A DNA stretch of 14,488 nt from Pseudomonadota bacterium (GTDB taxonomy: Bacteria; Pseudomonadota; Alphaproteobacteria; Rhizobiales; Rhizobiaceae). Positions within the stretch are counted from its first letter, which is position 1. Each line of letters opens with the position of its first letter. The position numbers were made by a program, and so were the translations under genes. The stretch covers positions 1 to 14,488 of the forward strand of contig JAEYRU010000081.1 of NCBI GenBank assembly GCA_023435335.1, given 5' to 3'. Below, in pieces: positions 6,373 to 13,261 of this stretch. The notes under the pieces are model-generated. The model ran no database searches. It saw only the letters and a program-made list of their open reading frames with translations, and was not told the origin of the DNA.

Positions 6373-6867
6373 TCACTCCGCCGGCGGCAGGATCACCTGG
6401 TCGATGACGTGAATGACACCGTTGGACGCGGCGACGTCCGCCGCGGTGACGGTGGCGTCGTTGATCTTCACGGTGCCGCCTTCCGCGGAGATCTTGACGT
6501 TCTTGCCGTTCACGGTCGTGGCTTCGGACAGCTTCACGACATCAGCCGCCATCACGTTCCCCGGGACAACATGGTAGGTGAGGACCGCAGTGAGTTGATC
6601 GCGGTTCTCCGGCTTCAGAAGATTGTCCACGGTCCCGGCCGGCAGCTTCGCGAATGCTTCATCCGTGGGCGCGAAGACGGTAAACGGGCCCTCGCCCTTG
6701 AGGGTCTCGACGAGGCCGGCCGCGTCAAGCGCCGCCGCGAGCGTCGTGAAGTTCCCGGCCGCGACCGCCGTATCTACAATGTCCGCGGCGTATGCCTTTG
6801 CGGTGGTGAACGCCAGGCCGGTAGAAACGACGGCCGCAGCGGCAAGTTTGGCAAGTTTCGAGTTCAT
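6373..6867 (-). CDS. Secreted FAS1 (fasciclin) domain protein
   Basis: The protein has 164 aa. Residues 1-27 form a Sec signal peptide (MNSKLAKLAAAAVV..., cleavage likely after AKAYA). The rest is one FAS1 domain: 'DTAVAAGNFTTLAAALDAAG', the H1 box 'GPFTVFAPTDEAFAKLPAG' and the H2 region 'LTYHVVPGNV', and finally 'NGVIHVIDQVILPP', the conserved last strand. It is the usual length for bacterial single-domain MPB70-like FAS1 proteins. These are exported and are linked to adhesion or stress in various bacteria, but the exact role here is unknown. I chose the ATG at 6865-6867 because AGGAG lies 7 bases upstream and the signal peptide starts there. The frame is open to 6951 without signal-like residues. 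It is divergent from the XRE-cupin gene and precedes the DUF378 gene. Confidence 0.93.
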   Translation of the reverse strand: MNSKLAKLAAAAVVSTGLAFTTAKAYAADIVDTAVAAGNFTTLAAALDAAGLVETLKGEGPFTVFAPTDEAFAKLPAGTVDNLLKPENRDQLTAVLTYHVVPGNVMAADVVKLSEATTVNGKNVKISAEGGTVKINDATVTAADVAASNGVIHVIDQVILPPAE

Positions 6868-6920
6868 GTTTCTTCTCCTATGTCTCGGCTCGGCGGGAGA
6901 GGGCCGCCGGTGGTTGTGAA

Positions 6921-6957
6921 GATAATGAAAATCGGTTTTCATTCCACTCACATTATC
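6921..6957. promoter_or_regulatory. Candidate operator: palindrome plus inverted GATAATG pair
   Basis: A perfect 8-bp inverted repeat AATGAAAA-TCGG-TTTTCATT occupies 6924-6943. It overlaps one arm of a second inverted pair, GATAATG at 6921-6927 and CATTATC at 6951-6957. A further TTATCGT occurs at 7005-7011, repeating the TTATCGT at 6953-6959. All lie between the divergent FAS1 and XRE-cupin genes, in a locally A+T-rich stretch. This is what a binding region for a dimeric regulator looks like, and the adjacent XRE-cupin protein is the natural candidate. The match to any known box is not secure. Confidence 0.5.
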
Positions 6958-6996
6958 GTGACAGGAAATTATGTTTTCTTGGCAGGAGAAGTTTGC

Positions 6997-7002
6997 TATA
7001 GA
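6997..7002 (+). promoter_or_regulatory. Possible -10 element of the XRE-cupin gene
   Basis: TATAGA lies 31 bases before the ATG of the XRE-cupin gene. There is no good -35 at the right distance: TTGGCA at 6979-6984 is only 12 bases upstream, and the 17-base position reads TTTTCT. The promoter may need an activator or differ from the standard form. Confidence 0.35.
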
Positions 7003-7033
7003 GGTTATCGTCAGATGAAAGAATGAGGTCTGT

Positions 7034-7627
7034 ATGCTGTCCGAAACCCTGACCGGTGAACTGCAGCGCTACGAAATCGGCAACAAGGTGCGCGCCCTGA
7101 GACTCGGCAAGAAGATGGGCCTGGTGGAGCTTGGCGCCCACACGGGGCTGTCGCCTGCGATGCTGTCCAAGATCGAGCGCAGCCAGCTCTTTCCGACCCT
7201 GCCTACGCTTCTGCGCATCGCGCTGGTCTTCGGCGTCGGGCTCGAGCACTTCTTCGTCGAGGGCCTCGAGCGCTCGGCCGTTGTCGTGACGCGCGCACGC
7301 GAGCGTATCCGGCTTCCCGACCAGCCGGGCGCGAGCGAGCCGTCTTACCTGTTCGAGAGCCTCGACTTCCCCGCCACGGACAGGCGAATGACCGCCTATC
7401 TGGCCGTCTTCGCTGCCGGAGCGCCACAATCGGCGGCGCACGAGCATGACGGCGCGGAGTTTATCTTCGTCCTTGAGGGCAGACTTTCGATCGAGGTGGA
7501 AGGCAGCGTAACGCTGCTCGAGGAGGGTGATTCCGCCTATTTCGAATCGCAGGTCCCGCACCGCTACGGGGGGCAGGGCGACGCGGCGAAAGCAATCGTG
7601 GTGACAGTGGGCATCCAGCTGCGATGA
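7034..7627 (+). CDS. XRE-family regulator with C-terminal cupin domain
   Basis: The 197-aa protein combines a lambda-repressor-like helix-turn-helix (residues 16-74, 'VRALRLGKKMGLVELGAHTG' then 'LSPAMLSKIERSQLFPTLPT') with a cupin domain (about 115-195). The cupin keeps the metal-ligand pattern H136-x-H138-x3-E142 and H176 ('AHEHDGAEFIFVLEGRL', 'SQVPHRYG'), so it probably binds a metal and senses a small ligand. GAGGT upstream of the ATG is the ribosome binding site. Relatives control nearby metabolic or stress genes. Here the only divergent partner is the FAS1 gene, making FAS1-DUF378 and its own gene the likely targets. It converges on the exporter permease gene with 25 bp between the stops; I see no terminator there. 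Confidence 0.9.
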   Translation: MLSETLTGELQRYEIGNKVRALRLGKKMGLVELGAHTGLSPAMLSKIERSQLFPTLPTLLRIALVFGVGLEHFFVEGLERSAVVVTRARERIRLPDQPGASEPSYLFESLDFPATDRRMTAYLAVFAAGAPQSAAHEHDGAEFIFVLEGRLSIEVEGSVTLLEEGDSAYFESQVPHRYGGQGDAAKAIVVTVGIQLR

Positions 7628-7652
7628 GCCTGATGCGCAGCGCCCGTTGCAG

Positions 7653-8861
7653 CTATTCGTGCCGGAGCGCGTCGATCGGGTCGAGCCTGGCGCCACGCAA
7701 GGCGGGGAAGAAGCCGAAGACCATCCCGATCAGGGCGGAGAAGCCCACGGCCAGCGCGATCACCGGAATGCTCGGCACAAACGGTATCGCCAGCGCCATA
7801 GTCGCGCCGCCGGCCAGCGCCAGGCCGAGCACAATGCCGATCAATCCTCCAAGGATCGACAGCACCGTCGCCTCGACCAGGAACTGGATCAGTATGTGCT
7901 TCTCATGCGCGCCGATGGCGAGGCGGATCCCGATTTCGCGCGTGCGCTCGGTCACCGATACGAGCATGATGTTCATTATGCCGATGCCGCCGACCAGCAG
8001 GCTGACGCCGGCGAGCGCCCCGAGCATACCGGTCATAACGGTCGTCGTGCTGGCCATTGCGTCGGCGATCTGGGTCATGTCGCGTACGCTGAAATTGTCC
8101 TCGTCGCCGGGCCCCAGGCGGCGGGTATGGCGAAGGATGCCTTCGATGTCCTCGAGCACCTCGGCGGTGGGAACGCCCTCGCGCGCCGCCACATAGATGT
8201 TGTCAATGTTGCGATTGCCGGCGATGCGACGTTGGTAGGTGGTCACCGGGACCAGCACCACATTGTCCTGGTCCTGGCCAAAGCCGGTCGTACCCTTGGC
8301 CTCGAGCACGCCTATGACGGTGCAACTCATACGGCCGAGGCGAAGCAATTCCCCCAGGGGATCGCCAGCGCCGAAGAACTCCCGCCGCACCGTCTCGCCG
8401 AGTATGCAGACGGGCGTGCCGCTGCGCAGCTCGGATTCGGAGAATTCGCGGCCATTCGCCACCAGCCAGTCGCGCGCAATGAAATAGTCATTGTCGGTGC
8501 CGGTGACGCCAACGGTCATGTTCTGCGAGCCGTAAACCACGCGCTGCTGGCGCTGCGACGCGGATGAGACGGCGGTAACGTCATCAAGGCCGCTCCGCAG
8601 CGCCGCGAGATCGCGCTCCTCCAGCCGCTGGAAGTCAAAACTGACACCGCCGCCACGCGCGGGCCGGATAGCATTCACGACCAGCAGGTTGCTGCCCAGC
8701 TTCGAGATGTCCTGCTTGACCTTCTCCGTGGTGCCGCTGCCAATTGTGATCATAGCGATGACCGCCGCCACCCCGATGACGATGCCGAGCAAGGTGAGGA
8801 ACGAGCGCAGAGCGTTGCGTCGGACCGAGCCGAGGGCGAGCCTTACGGTTTCCCAGAACAT
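7653..8861 (-). CDS. MacB-type ABC transporter permease (FtsX-like)
   Basis: The 402-aa protein has MacB/FtsX topology: a cytoplasmic start 'MFWETVRLALGSVRRNALRS', TM1 at about 20-42 ('FLTLLGIVIGVAAVIAMITIG'), a large periplasmic MacB_PCD domain (about 45-275), and three more TM helices in the FtsX domain (about 278-310, 325-355, 365-390). The FtsX signature 'VSVTERTREIGIRLAIGA' follows TM2, and the end 'GARLDPIDALRHE' is typical. It acts as a mechanotransmission-type exporter subunit with the ATPase encoded just upstream; their stop and start codons share one base. Unlike E. coli MacB, ATPase and permease are separate proteins. The cargo is unknown. Confidence 0.93.
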   Translation of the reverse strand: MFWETVRLALGSVRRNALRSFLTLLGIVIGVAAVIAMITIGSGTTEKVKQDISKLGSNLLVVNAIRPARGGGVSFDFQRLEERDLAALRSGLDDVTAVSSASQRQQRVVYGSQNMTVGVTGTDNDYFIARDWLVANGREFSESELRSGTPVCILGETVRREFFGAGDPLGELLRLGRMSCTVIGVLEAKGTTGFGQDQDNVVLVPVTTYQRRIAGNRNIDNIYVAAREGVPTAEVLEDIEGILRHTRRLGPGDEDNFSVRDMTQIADAMASTTTVMTGMLGALAGVSLLVGGIGIMNIMLVSVTERTREIGIRLAIGAHEKHILIQFLVEATVLSILGGLIGIVLGLALAGGATMALAIPFVPSIPVIALAVGFSALIGMVFGFFPALRGARLDPIDALRHE

Positions 8862-9559
8862 CAGGCAGCCTCTGCCCTGAGGCTGTCCGACACGATCCTT
8901 CCGTCCACGAAGGAAATCGTCCGCTCGGCATAGGTGGCGATGTCCGCCTCGTGGGTCACCATCATAACCGTCAGGCCGTGGTCGCGATTGAGTCCAGTCA
9001 GCAAGTCCATGATCTCATGGCTGCGGGCGGTGTCCAGATTGCCGGTTGGTTCGTCGGCGACTAGCAGGGCAGGGCGGGTGACGATGGCGCGGGCGATCGC
9101 AACTCGCTGCTGCTGGCCGCCGGATAGCTCGCCGGGGGTATGGTGCTCGCGACCGGAGAGGCCGACCTGGTCCAGGGCCTCAAGCGCCAGCCGTCGGCGT
9201 TCGCGTCCGGAGACGCCTCGGTAGATGAGCGGCAGCTCGACGTTTTCGGCGGCCGTGGTTCGGGAAAGAAGGTTGTAGCCTTGGAAGACGAAGCCGATGT
9301 AGCGGTTGCGCAGCACGGCGCGCCGGCCACGGTCGAGCCGGCCGGCATCAACGCCGCTGAAGGCATAGGTGCCGGCGGAGGGGGTGTCCAGGCAGCCGAT
9401 GATGTTCATGGCGGTCGACTTGCCGGAGCCGGACGGGCCCATGATCGCGACGAACTCGCCAGGCATGATGGCGAGGTCCACGCCGGCCAGGGCGTGGACC
9501 TGCGCCTCGCCCCTGCCGTAGGACTTCCAGATGCCGTCGAAGGTGAGAAGCGCCTGCAT
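8861..9559 (-). CDS. MacB-type ABC transporter ATP-binding protein
   Basis: The 232-aa nucleotide-binding subunit has every catalytic motif: Walker A GPSGSGKST (41-49), Q-loop Q93 in 'FVFQGYNLL', signature LSGGQQQR (145-152), Walker B 'ALLVADEPTGNLD' (164-176) with catalytic E170, and switch H203 in 'MMVTHEADIA'. The sequence style matches the LolD/MacB/FtsE group (o228 family). Its start overlaps the stop of the membrane fusion protein by one base and its stop overlaps the permease start by one base, so the three genes are translationally coupled. It powers the tripartite exporter from the cytoplasmic face. Confidence 0.95.
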   Translation of the reverse strand: MQALLTFDGIWKSYGRGEAQVHALAGVDLAIMPGEFVAIMGPSGSGKSTAMNIIGCLDTPSAGTYAFSGVDAGRLDRGRRAVLRNRYIGFVFQGYNLLSRTTAAENVELPLIYRGVSGRERRRLALEALDQVGLSGREHHTPGELSGGQQQRVAIARAIVTRPALLVADEPTGNLDTARSHEIMDLLTGLNRDHGLTVMMVTHEADIATYAERTISFVDGRIVSDSLRAEAA

Positions 9560-10851
9560 CAGCGGCTCCGGCTGGTTTCCCGCGCGATGCCGGTGACCAC
9601 CATCTCGCCCGCCGAAAGTCCGGAGACCACCTCGGTCAGGTCACCGCTGGTGGCGCCAACCTCGACGCTCCGGCGGTCGGGGATGCCGTTCTCGAGGACA
9701 TAAAGGGTACGGCCGCCGTCACGGGCATTGCCGCCGGGCCGCGAGCCGCCGCGGCCGGGGAAGCGCGGCATGAAGATGTCGCGGATCGAGAAGGAGGTCT
9801 GCTGCATTTGCGGCGGGGTGAAGCGGAAGGCCGCCGAGGGCACCAGCAGGACATCGCCCGCCTCGCGCGTTACGACATTGACGGTCGCGGTCATGCCCGG
9901 CCTCAGCAGCAGTTCCCGGTTGTCCACCGAAAGCCGCGCCTGGTAGGTCACCACTCCCTCTGTCGTCACCGAGGCGTAGGAGATGTCGCTGATTGCGGCA
10001 TCGAAGCGGCGCGCCGGGAAGGCATCGACTGTGAAGCGGGCCGGCTGCCCCTTTTCCACGGCGCCGATGTCCGCCTCGTCGATCGCCGCGTTGAGCTGCA
10101 TCGTCTCCAGATTCTCGGCGATCACGAAGAGGATCGGTGCGGACATGGAGGCAGCGACGGTCTGGCCCGGGTTGACGGAACGGGTGAGCACGATGCCGTC
10201 GATCGGCGTGTAGATGGTGCTCTTTGCAAGTTCCGCCTGCTGCAGCTTCAGGTCGGCCTCGGCGACGGCGAGATTAGCTTCCGCCGTGGCCACCGCGCTT
10301 GCAGCGCGGTCGCGCGCGGCCTCGGCTGTCTCCAGAGTCTGATTCGCCACCATGCCTCGGCCGGCGAGCTGCTCGGCGCGCTGGTAGGCCTGCTCTGTTT
10401 CCCTCAGCGTGATGCCGGCGTCGGTGACCCGTGCGGCTGCGGCCTTCACATTGGCTTCGGCGCGCTCGACCTGGGCGACGATGCGCGTCGTGTCTAACTG
10501 GGCCAGCACCTGGCCGCTCTGCACCCGCTGGTTCTCGTCGACCGCGACGGAGCGGACCACGCCGGAAAGCTCGCTGGAGATCTCCACCTGGGTGAGCGGC
10601 TGGAGCGTGCCCGTGGCGGAGACCTCGACCACCAGGTCGCCGCGCGTGACCGGCTGGGCGGCGTAGCGGACCGCCGGCTCCGACTGGCCGAACCAGAGCC
10701 AGGCGCCTGCACCTAGCGCTGCGGCCGTTGCGAGCGCCAGATAGGGCCAGCGGCGGCGGCGCGGCGCCGCCCTGCCGTCCGCGTTGAGGCCTAGCGCGAC
10801 TTCGACATTGGCCGGCGCGACGGGTTTCGGCCGCTCAACGATCTGTTCCAT
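9559..10851 (-). CDS. MacA/HlyD-type membrane fusion protein
   Basis: The 430-aa periplasmic adaptor has a cytoplasmic basic N-terminus, one membrane anchor (about 35-54, 'WPYLALATAAALGAGAWLWF'), a lipoyl half 'VEVSATGTLQPLTQVEISSE', an alanine-rich alpha-hairpin (about 110-210), the second lipoyl half 'STIYTPIDGIVLTRSVNPGQ', and beta-barrel and membrane-proximal domains ending 'LSAGEMVVTGIARETSRSR'. It would link the permease to an outer-membrane TolC-like channel, which is not encoded in the window. A loop at about residues 342-380 is rich in Gly, Arg and Pro ('MPRFPGRGGSRPGG'), longer than in a minimal MacA. The ribosome binding site before the ATG at 10851 is weak. It is first in the operon and divergent from the PhzF gene. 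Confidence 0.93.
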   Translation of the reverse strand: MEQIVERPKPVAPANVEVALGLNADGRAAPRRRRWPYLALATAAALGAGAWLWFGQSEPAVRYAAQPVTRGDLVVEVSATGTLQPLTQVEISSELSGVVRSVAVDENQRVQSGQVLAQLDTTRIVAQVERAEANVKAAAARVTDAGITLRETEQAYQRAEQLAGRGMVANQTLETAEAARDRAASAVATAEANLAVAEADLKLQQAELAKSTIYTPIDGIVLTRSVNPGQTVAASMSAPILFVIAENLETMQLNAAIDEADIGAVEKGQPARFTVDAFPARRFDAAISDISYASVTTEGVVTYQARLSVDNRELLLRPGMTATVNVVTREAGDVLLVPSAAFRFTPPQMQQTSFSIRDIFMPRFPGRGGSRPGGNARDGGRTLYVLENGIPDRRSVEVGATSGDLTEVVSGLSAGEMVVTGIARETSRSR

Positions 10852-10971
10852 GGAGCCTGTGTCCGGGTTCCCAAATCCCTCCAGCCTGAGAATCGGGCCT
10901 GGCAGCCGGAATTACAAATTAAATTATGGCCATGTTGCGCATATGCGGCGAAACGGCCAGGGGGAGATACC
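10852..10971. promoter_or_regulatory. Divergent promoter region, exporter operon / PhzF gene
   Basis: These 120 bases separate two divergent starts. The A+T-rich core (about 10911-10928) stands out from the GC-rich surroundings and is the likely promoter area. Two small palindromes follow: ATGGCCAT at 10926-10933 and CGCATATGCG at 10938-10947. GGGGGAG before the PhzF ATG is its ribosome binding site. I cannot assign definite -35/-10 boxes. Confidence 0.45.
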
Positions 10972-11886
10972 ATGCCTCAGCGCAGATACCAGATCTACGA
11001 CGTGTTCACCGAGCAGGCGCTGGCGGGCAATCCACTCGCGATCGTGCACGATTGCGAAGGCCTCGACACCGAGGCGATGCAGAAGATCGCGCGCGAGTTC
11101 AACCTGTCGGAGACGGTGTTCGTCGCGCCGGCCGCAAGGAAGCCCCATACCGCTGCAGTTCGCATCTTTACGCCGAATTTCGAAATGCCATTCGCCGGCC
11201 ACCCGACCGTCGGCACGGCGGTGGCGCTTGCTGAACTGAACGGCCTGGAGGGTGGCGGCAGCGCCCTGCTGGTGCTGGAGGAAAAGATCGGCGACGTACG
11301 CTGCGTGGTGTCTTGCAACGATAGCGGAACTTTTGCCGAATTCGACCTGCCCGAGCTTTCTCAGCGCCTGCCGTTCAGCGCCGAACCGGAACTCGTCGGC
11401 TCCGCACTGGGACTCGGGCCGCACGAGATCGGCTTCGAGAACCATCGCGTCTCCGCCTGGTTCGCCGGCATTCCCTATGTCACGGTGCCGGTGCGCGGGC
11501 TGGACGTTGCCGCGAAGGCGTCGCTCGATCCTCGCGCCTGGCGCGAGATCGCGCCCGACCGCGGCAACGGCGTGCCGGCCTCGGCCTATGTGTATTGCCG
11601 CGAGAGCCTGCGGCATGACAGCGCCTTCCATGCCCGCATGTTCACCGGGGGCGCGCAGACTTACGAGGATCCGGCGACGGGCTCGGCGCTTGCGGCCTTC
11701 AGCGGCACGATCCTCGACTTTGATGGTCCGCCGGACGGTGCGTACCGGGCCTGGGTCGAGCAGGGGACGGAGATGGGCAGGCCATCCAGATTGCGGCTGG
11801 AGATCGAAGTCGAAGCCGGCGTGGCCAAGGCCGCACGCATCGGTGGTTACGCGGTGAAGACTGCCGAGGGCATTCTGCTCGCATAA
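10972..11886 (+). CDS. PhzF family isomerase/epimerase-like protein
   Basis: The 304-aa protein has the two-lobed PhzF fold (diaminopimelate-epimerase-like). Visible landmarks are the start 'YQIYDVFTEQALAGNPLAIV', the catalytic glutamate E47 in 'FNLSETVFV', 'PFAGHPTVGTA' with H77, and in the second lobe 'YEDPATGSALAAF' with D233 and G237. These are the residues that line the active site in PhzF. In phenazine producers PhzF isomerises a dihydro-hydroxyanthranilate, but most homologues lie outside phenazine clusters and have unknown substrates; no other phz gene is here. GGGGGAG precedes the ATG. It is divergent from the MacAB-like exporter, which hints at, but does not prove, a shared metabolite. 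Confidence 0.92.
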   Translation: MPQRRYQIYDVFTEQALAGNPLAIVHDCEGLDTEAMQKIAREFNLSETVFVAPAARKPHTAAVRIFTPNFEMPFAGHPTVGTAVALAELNGLEGGGSALLVLEEKIGDVRCVVSCNDSGTFAEFDLPELSQRLPFSAEPELVGSALGLGPHEIGFENHRVSAWFAGIPYVTVPVRGLDVAAKASLDPRAWREIAPDRGNGVPASAYVYCRESLRHDSAFHARMFTGGAQTYEDPATGSALAAFSGTILDFDGPPDGAYRAWVEQGTEMGRPSRLRLEIEVEAGVAKAARIGGYAVKTAEGILLA

Positions 11887-11889
11887 TGT

Positions 11890-11922
11890 AGCCGTACGGC
11901 CGCCGCTGGCGGCCGTACGGCT
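11890..11922. repeat. Perfect 15-bp inverted repeat with nested palindromes
   Basis: Arms 11890-11904 and 11908-11922 are exactly complementary with a 3-base GCT loop, and each arm itself contains the 10-bp palindrome GCCGTACGGC. It starts 3 bases after the PhzF stop and lies between convergent genes, so it may end transcription. However, neither side has a T tract, so a Rho-independent terminator in the strict sense is not supported. Confidence 0.7.
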
Positions 11923-11957
11923 CGCCCTGCGAAGCCCTGGGGCAGGACGAGGGCGCT

Positions 11958-12197
11958 CTAGATGCCCAGTAACTGCTTAGCTTCGTTGAGCGCTGCTTCG
12001 GAGCCGGGATGGTCCCCGGCGGCGTGCAGTTCCTCTCCCTCGGCGCGCAACTCTTCCACCTTGGCTTTGTCTGCCTCAGAAAGTGAAGCGGTCGCCAACG
12101 CGGCATCAACCTCGGCCATCAGGGCCGGGCACTGGGCGGCCATAGCTGAGGACGTGCCGAGGGCTATCGCCAGCGCGAACATCGTCGAACGGATCAT
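11958..12197 (-). CDS. Small periplasmic helical protein, unknown function
   Basis: The 79-aa protein begins with a Sec signal peptide (MIRSTMFALAIALGTSSAMA, cleavage before AQC) and has a mature part of about 58 residues made of two or three charged helices: 'CPALMAEVDAALATASLSEA', 'DKAKVEELRAEGEELHAAGD' and 'SEAALNEAKQLLGI'. One cysteine remains at the mature N-terminus; there is no clear lipobox, so a lipoprotein is unlikely. The start is the ATG at 12195-12197 because GGGAGGAA lies just upstream; the frame is open to 12353 without signal-like residues. I do not recognise a named family. The layout suggests a small periplasmic helical-hairpin protein. Confidence 0.75.
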   Translation of the reverse strand: MIRSTMFALAIALGTSSAMAAQCPALMAEVDAALATASLSEADKAKVEELRAEGEELHAAGDHPGSEAALNEAKQLLGI

Positions 12198-12300
12198 GAT
12201 TTCCTCCCTGCCGGCGGGACGGTTGCAGAAAGTGCCGGCCAACCCGACATAACGCGCGATCGCGGATACGGTTCCGGTAAATTTGGCTCTGGCAGGGCAC

Positions 12301-12329
12301 TGGACAGGTCCGGCCACAGCGGTTATAGA
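12301..12329 (+). promoter_or_regulatory. Promoter of tRNA-Lys
   Basis: TGGACA (12301-12306) and TATAGA (12324-12329) are separated by exactly 17 bases. Transcription would start near 12336, about 37 bases before the mature tRNA. Both boxes are close to the sigma-70-type consensus and the spacing is ideal, so this is the best-supported promoter in the window. Confidence 0.75.
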
Positions 12330-12372
12330 GCCGCACTCTCGCGAAACCGGCACATGCCGATCCGCGCCCGGC

Positions 12373-12448
<76 letters not shown>

Positions 12449-12489
12449 TTTCCCGGGTCTTGCCGGCCGTTTGCTGATCGGCGTCGTTC

Positions 12490-13215
12490 TCAGCGTCCCC
12501 TCCTGGCTTGCCAATTCGCGTATTTGTCGAGGTTCTCCTGGCTGGTTGCCGGATACAGCCCGATGACGGCGGCGCCTGCTCGCACCTCCTCGAGAACGAA
12601 ATCCTCGAAGCTTTCCATTTCGAGGCACTCGCTTGTTATCTGGTCGGCGAGGTGGGCCGGGATGACCATGACGCCGTCCCCGTCACCCACCAAAACGTCG
12701 CCCGGGAAGACCGCCACGTCGCCGCAAGCAATCGGGGCGTTGATATCGAGCGCCTCGTGGAGCGTCAGGTTGGTTGGCGCGGAGGGGCCTGCGCAGTAGG
12801 CCGGCATGTCAAGCGCGGCAATGCCTGCTACGTCGCGAAAGCCGCCGTCGGTGACAACGCCGGCAGCTCCTCGCAGTGCAAGACGGGTGATCAGGATTGA
12901 GCCGGCCGTCGCGGCGCGCGCATCCTTCCGCGCATCCATCACCAGCACCCAGCCGGGTGGGCAGGTTTCGATGGCCACGCGCTGCGGATGATCGGCACTA
13001 CGGAACACGCTCAGCGGATTGCGGTCCTCGCGGGCAGGAATGTAGCGCAACGTGAAGGCCTGGCCGACCATGTTGGCGGGCTTCGGCGACACCGGGGCGA
13101 CCCCTTGGATGAATTGGTTGCGCAGGCCGCGCTTGTAGAGCGCCGTCGCGATCGACGCCGTCGATACCTTGGTCAGGCTGGCTCGTGTCTCTGCGGAAAG
13201 TACGTAGTCGGTCAT
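12490..13215 (-). CDS. RraA / HMG-aldolase-like protein
   Basis: The 241-aa protein has the RraA/HMG-CHA aldolase fold: 'LTKVSTASIATALYKRG' (14-30), 'AGSILITRLALRGAAGVVTD' leading to 'GGFRDVAGI' with R127 and D128 (the catalytic Arg-Asp pair of class II pyruvate aldolases in this family), and 'GDVLVGDGDGVMVIP'. The name RraA comes from an RNase E inhibitor, but proteins with this RD pair are usually metal-dependent aldolases that cleave 4-hydroxy-2-oxo acids to pyruvate. The start is the ATG at 13213-13215 with GAGG 6 bases upstream; the frame continues further but that part is antisense-frame noise of the dehydratase gene. It follows the dehydratase by 46 bp on the same strand, which supports an aldolase role in sugar-acid breakdown. 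Confidence 0.85.
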   Translation of the reverse strand: MTDYVLSAETRASLTKVSTASIATALYKRGLRNQFIQGVAPVSPKPANMVGQAFTLRYIPAREDRNPLSVFRSADHPQRVAIETCPPGWVLVMDARKDARAATAGSILITRLALRGAAGVVTDGGFRDVAGIAALDMPAYCAGPSAPTNLTLHEALDINAPIACGDVAVFPGDVLVGDGDGVMVIPAHLADQITSECLEMESFEDFVLEEVRAGAAVIGLYPATSQENLDKYANWQARRGR

Positions 13216-13261
13216 GGCTGGCCTCAATTCGCAATCGGGCATGGCGTCGGCTCGGGGCGCC

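Noticed and set aside
7628..7652. Possible terminator between the XRE-cupin and permease stops
   Set aside because: Only 25 bases, and no convincing stem or T tract on either strand.
10924..11631. 235-aa minus-strand ORF opposite the PhzF gene
   Set aside because: Shadow of a conserved gene with intact motifs; no domain seen.
10972..11886. Phenazine biosynthesis locus
   Set aside because: Only the PhzF-family gene is present; none of the other phz genes occurs in the window, and most PhzF homologues are unrelated to phenazines.
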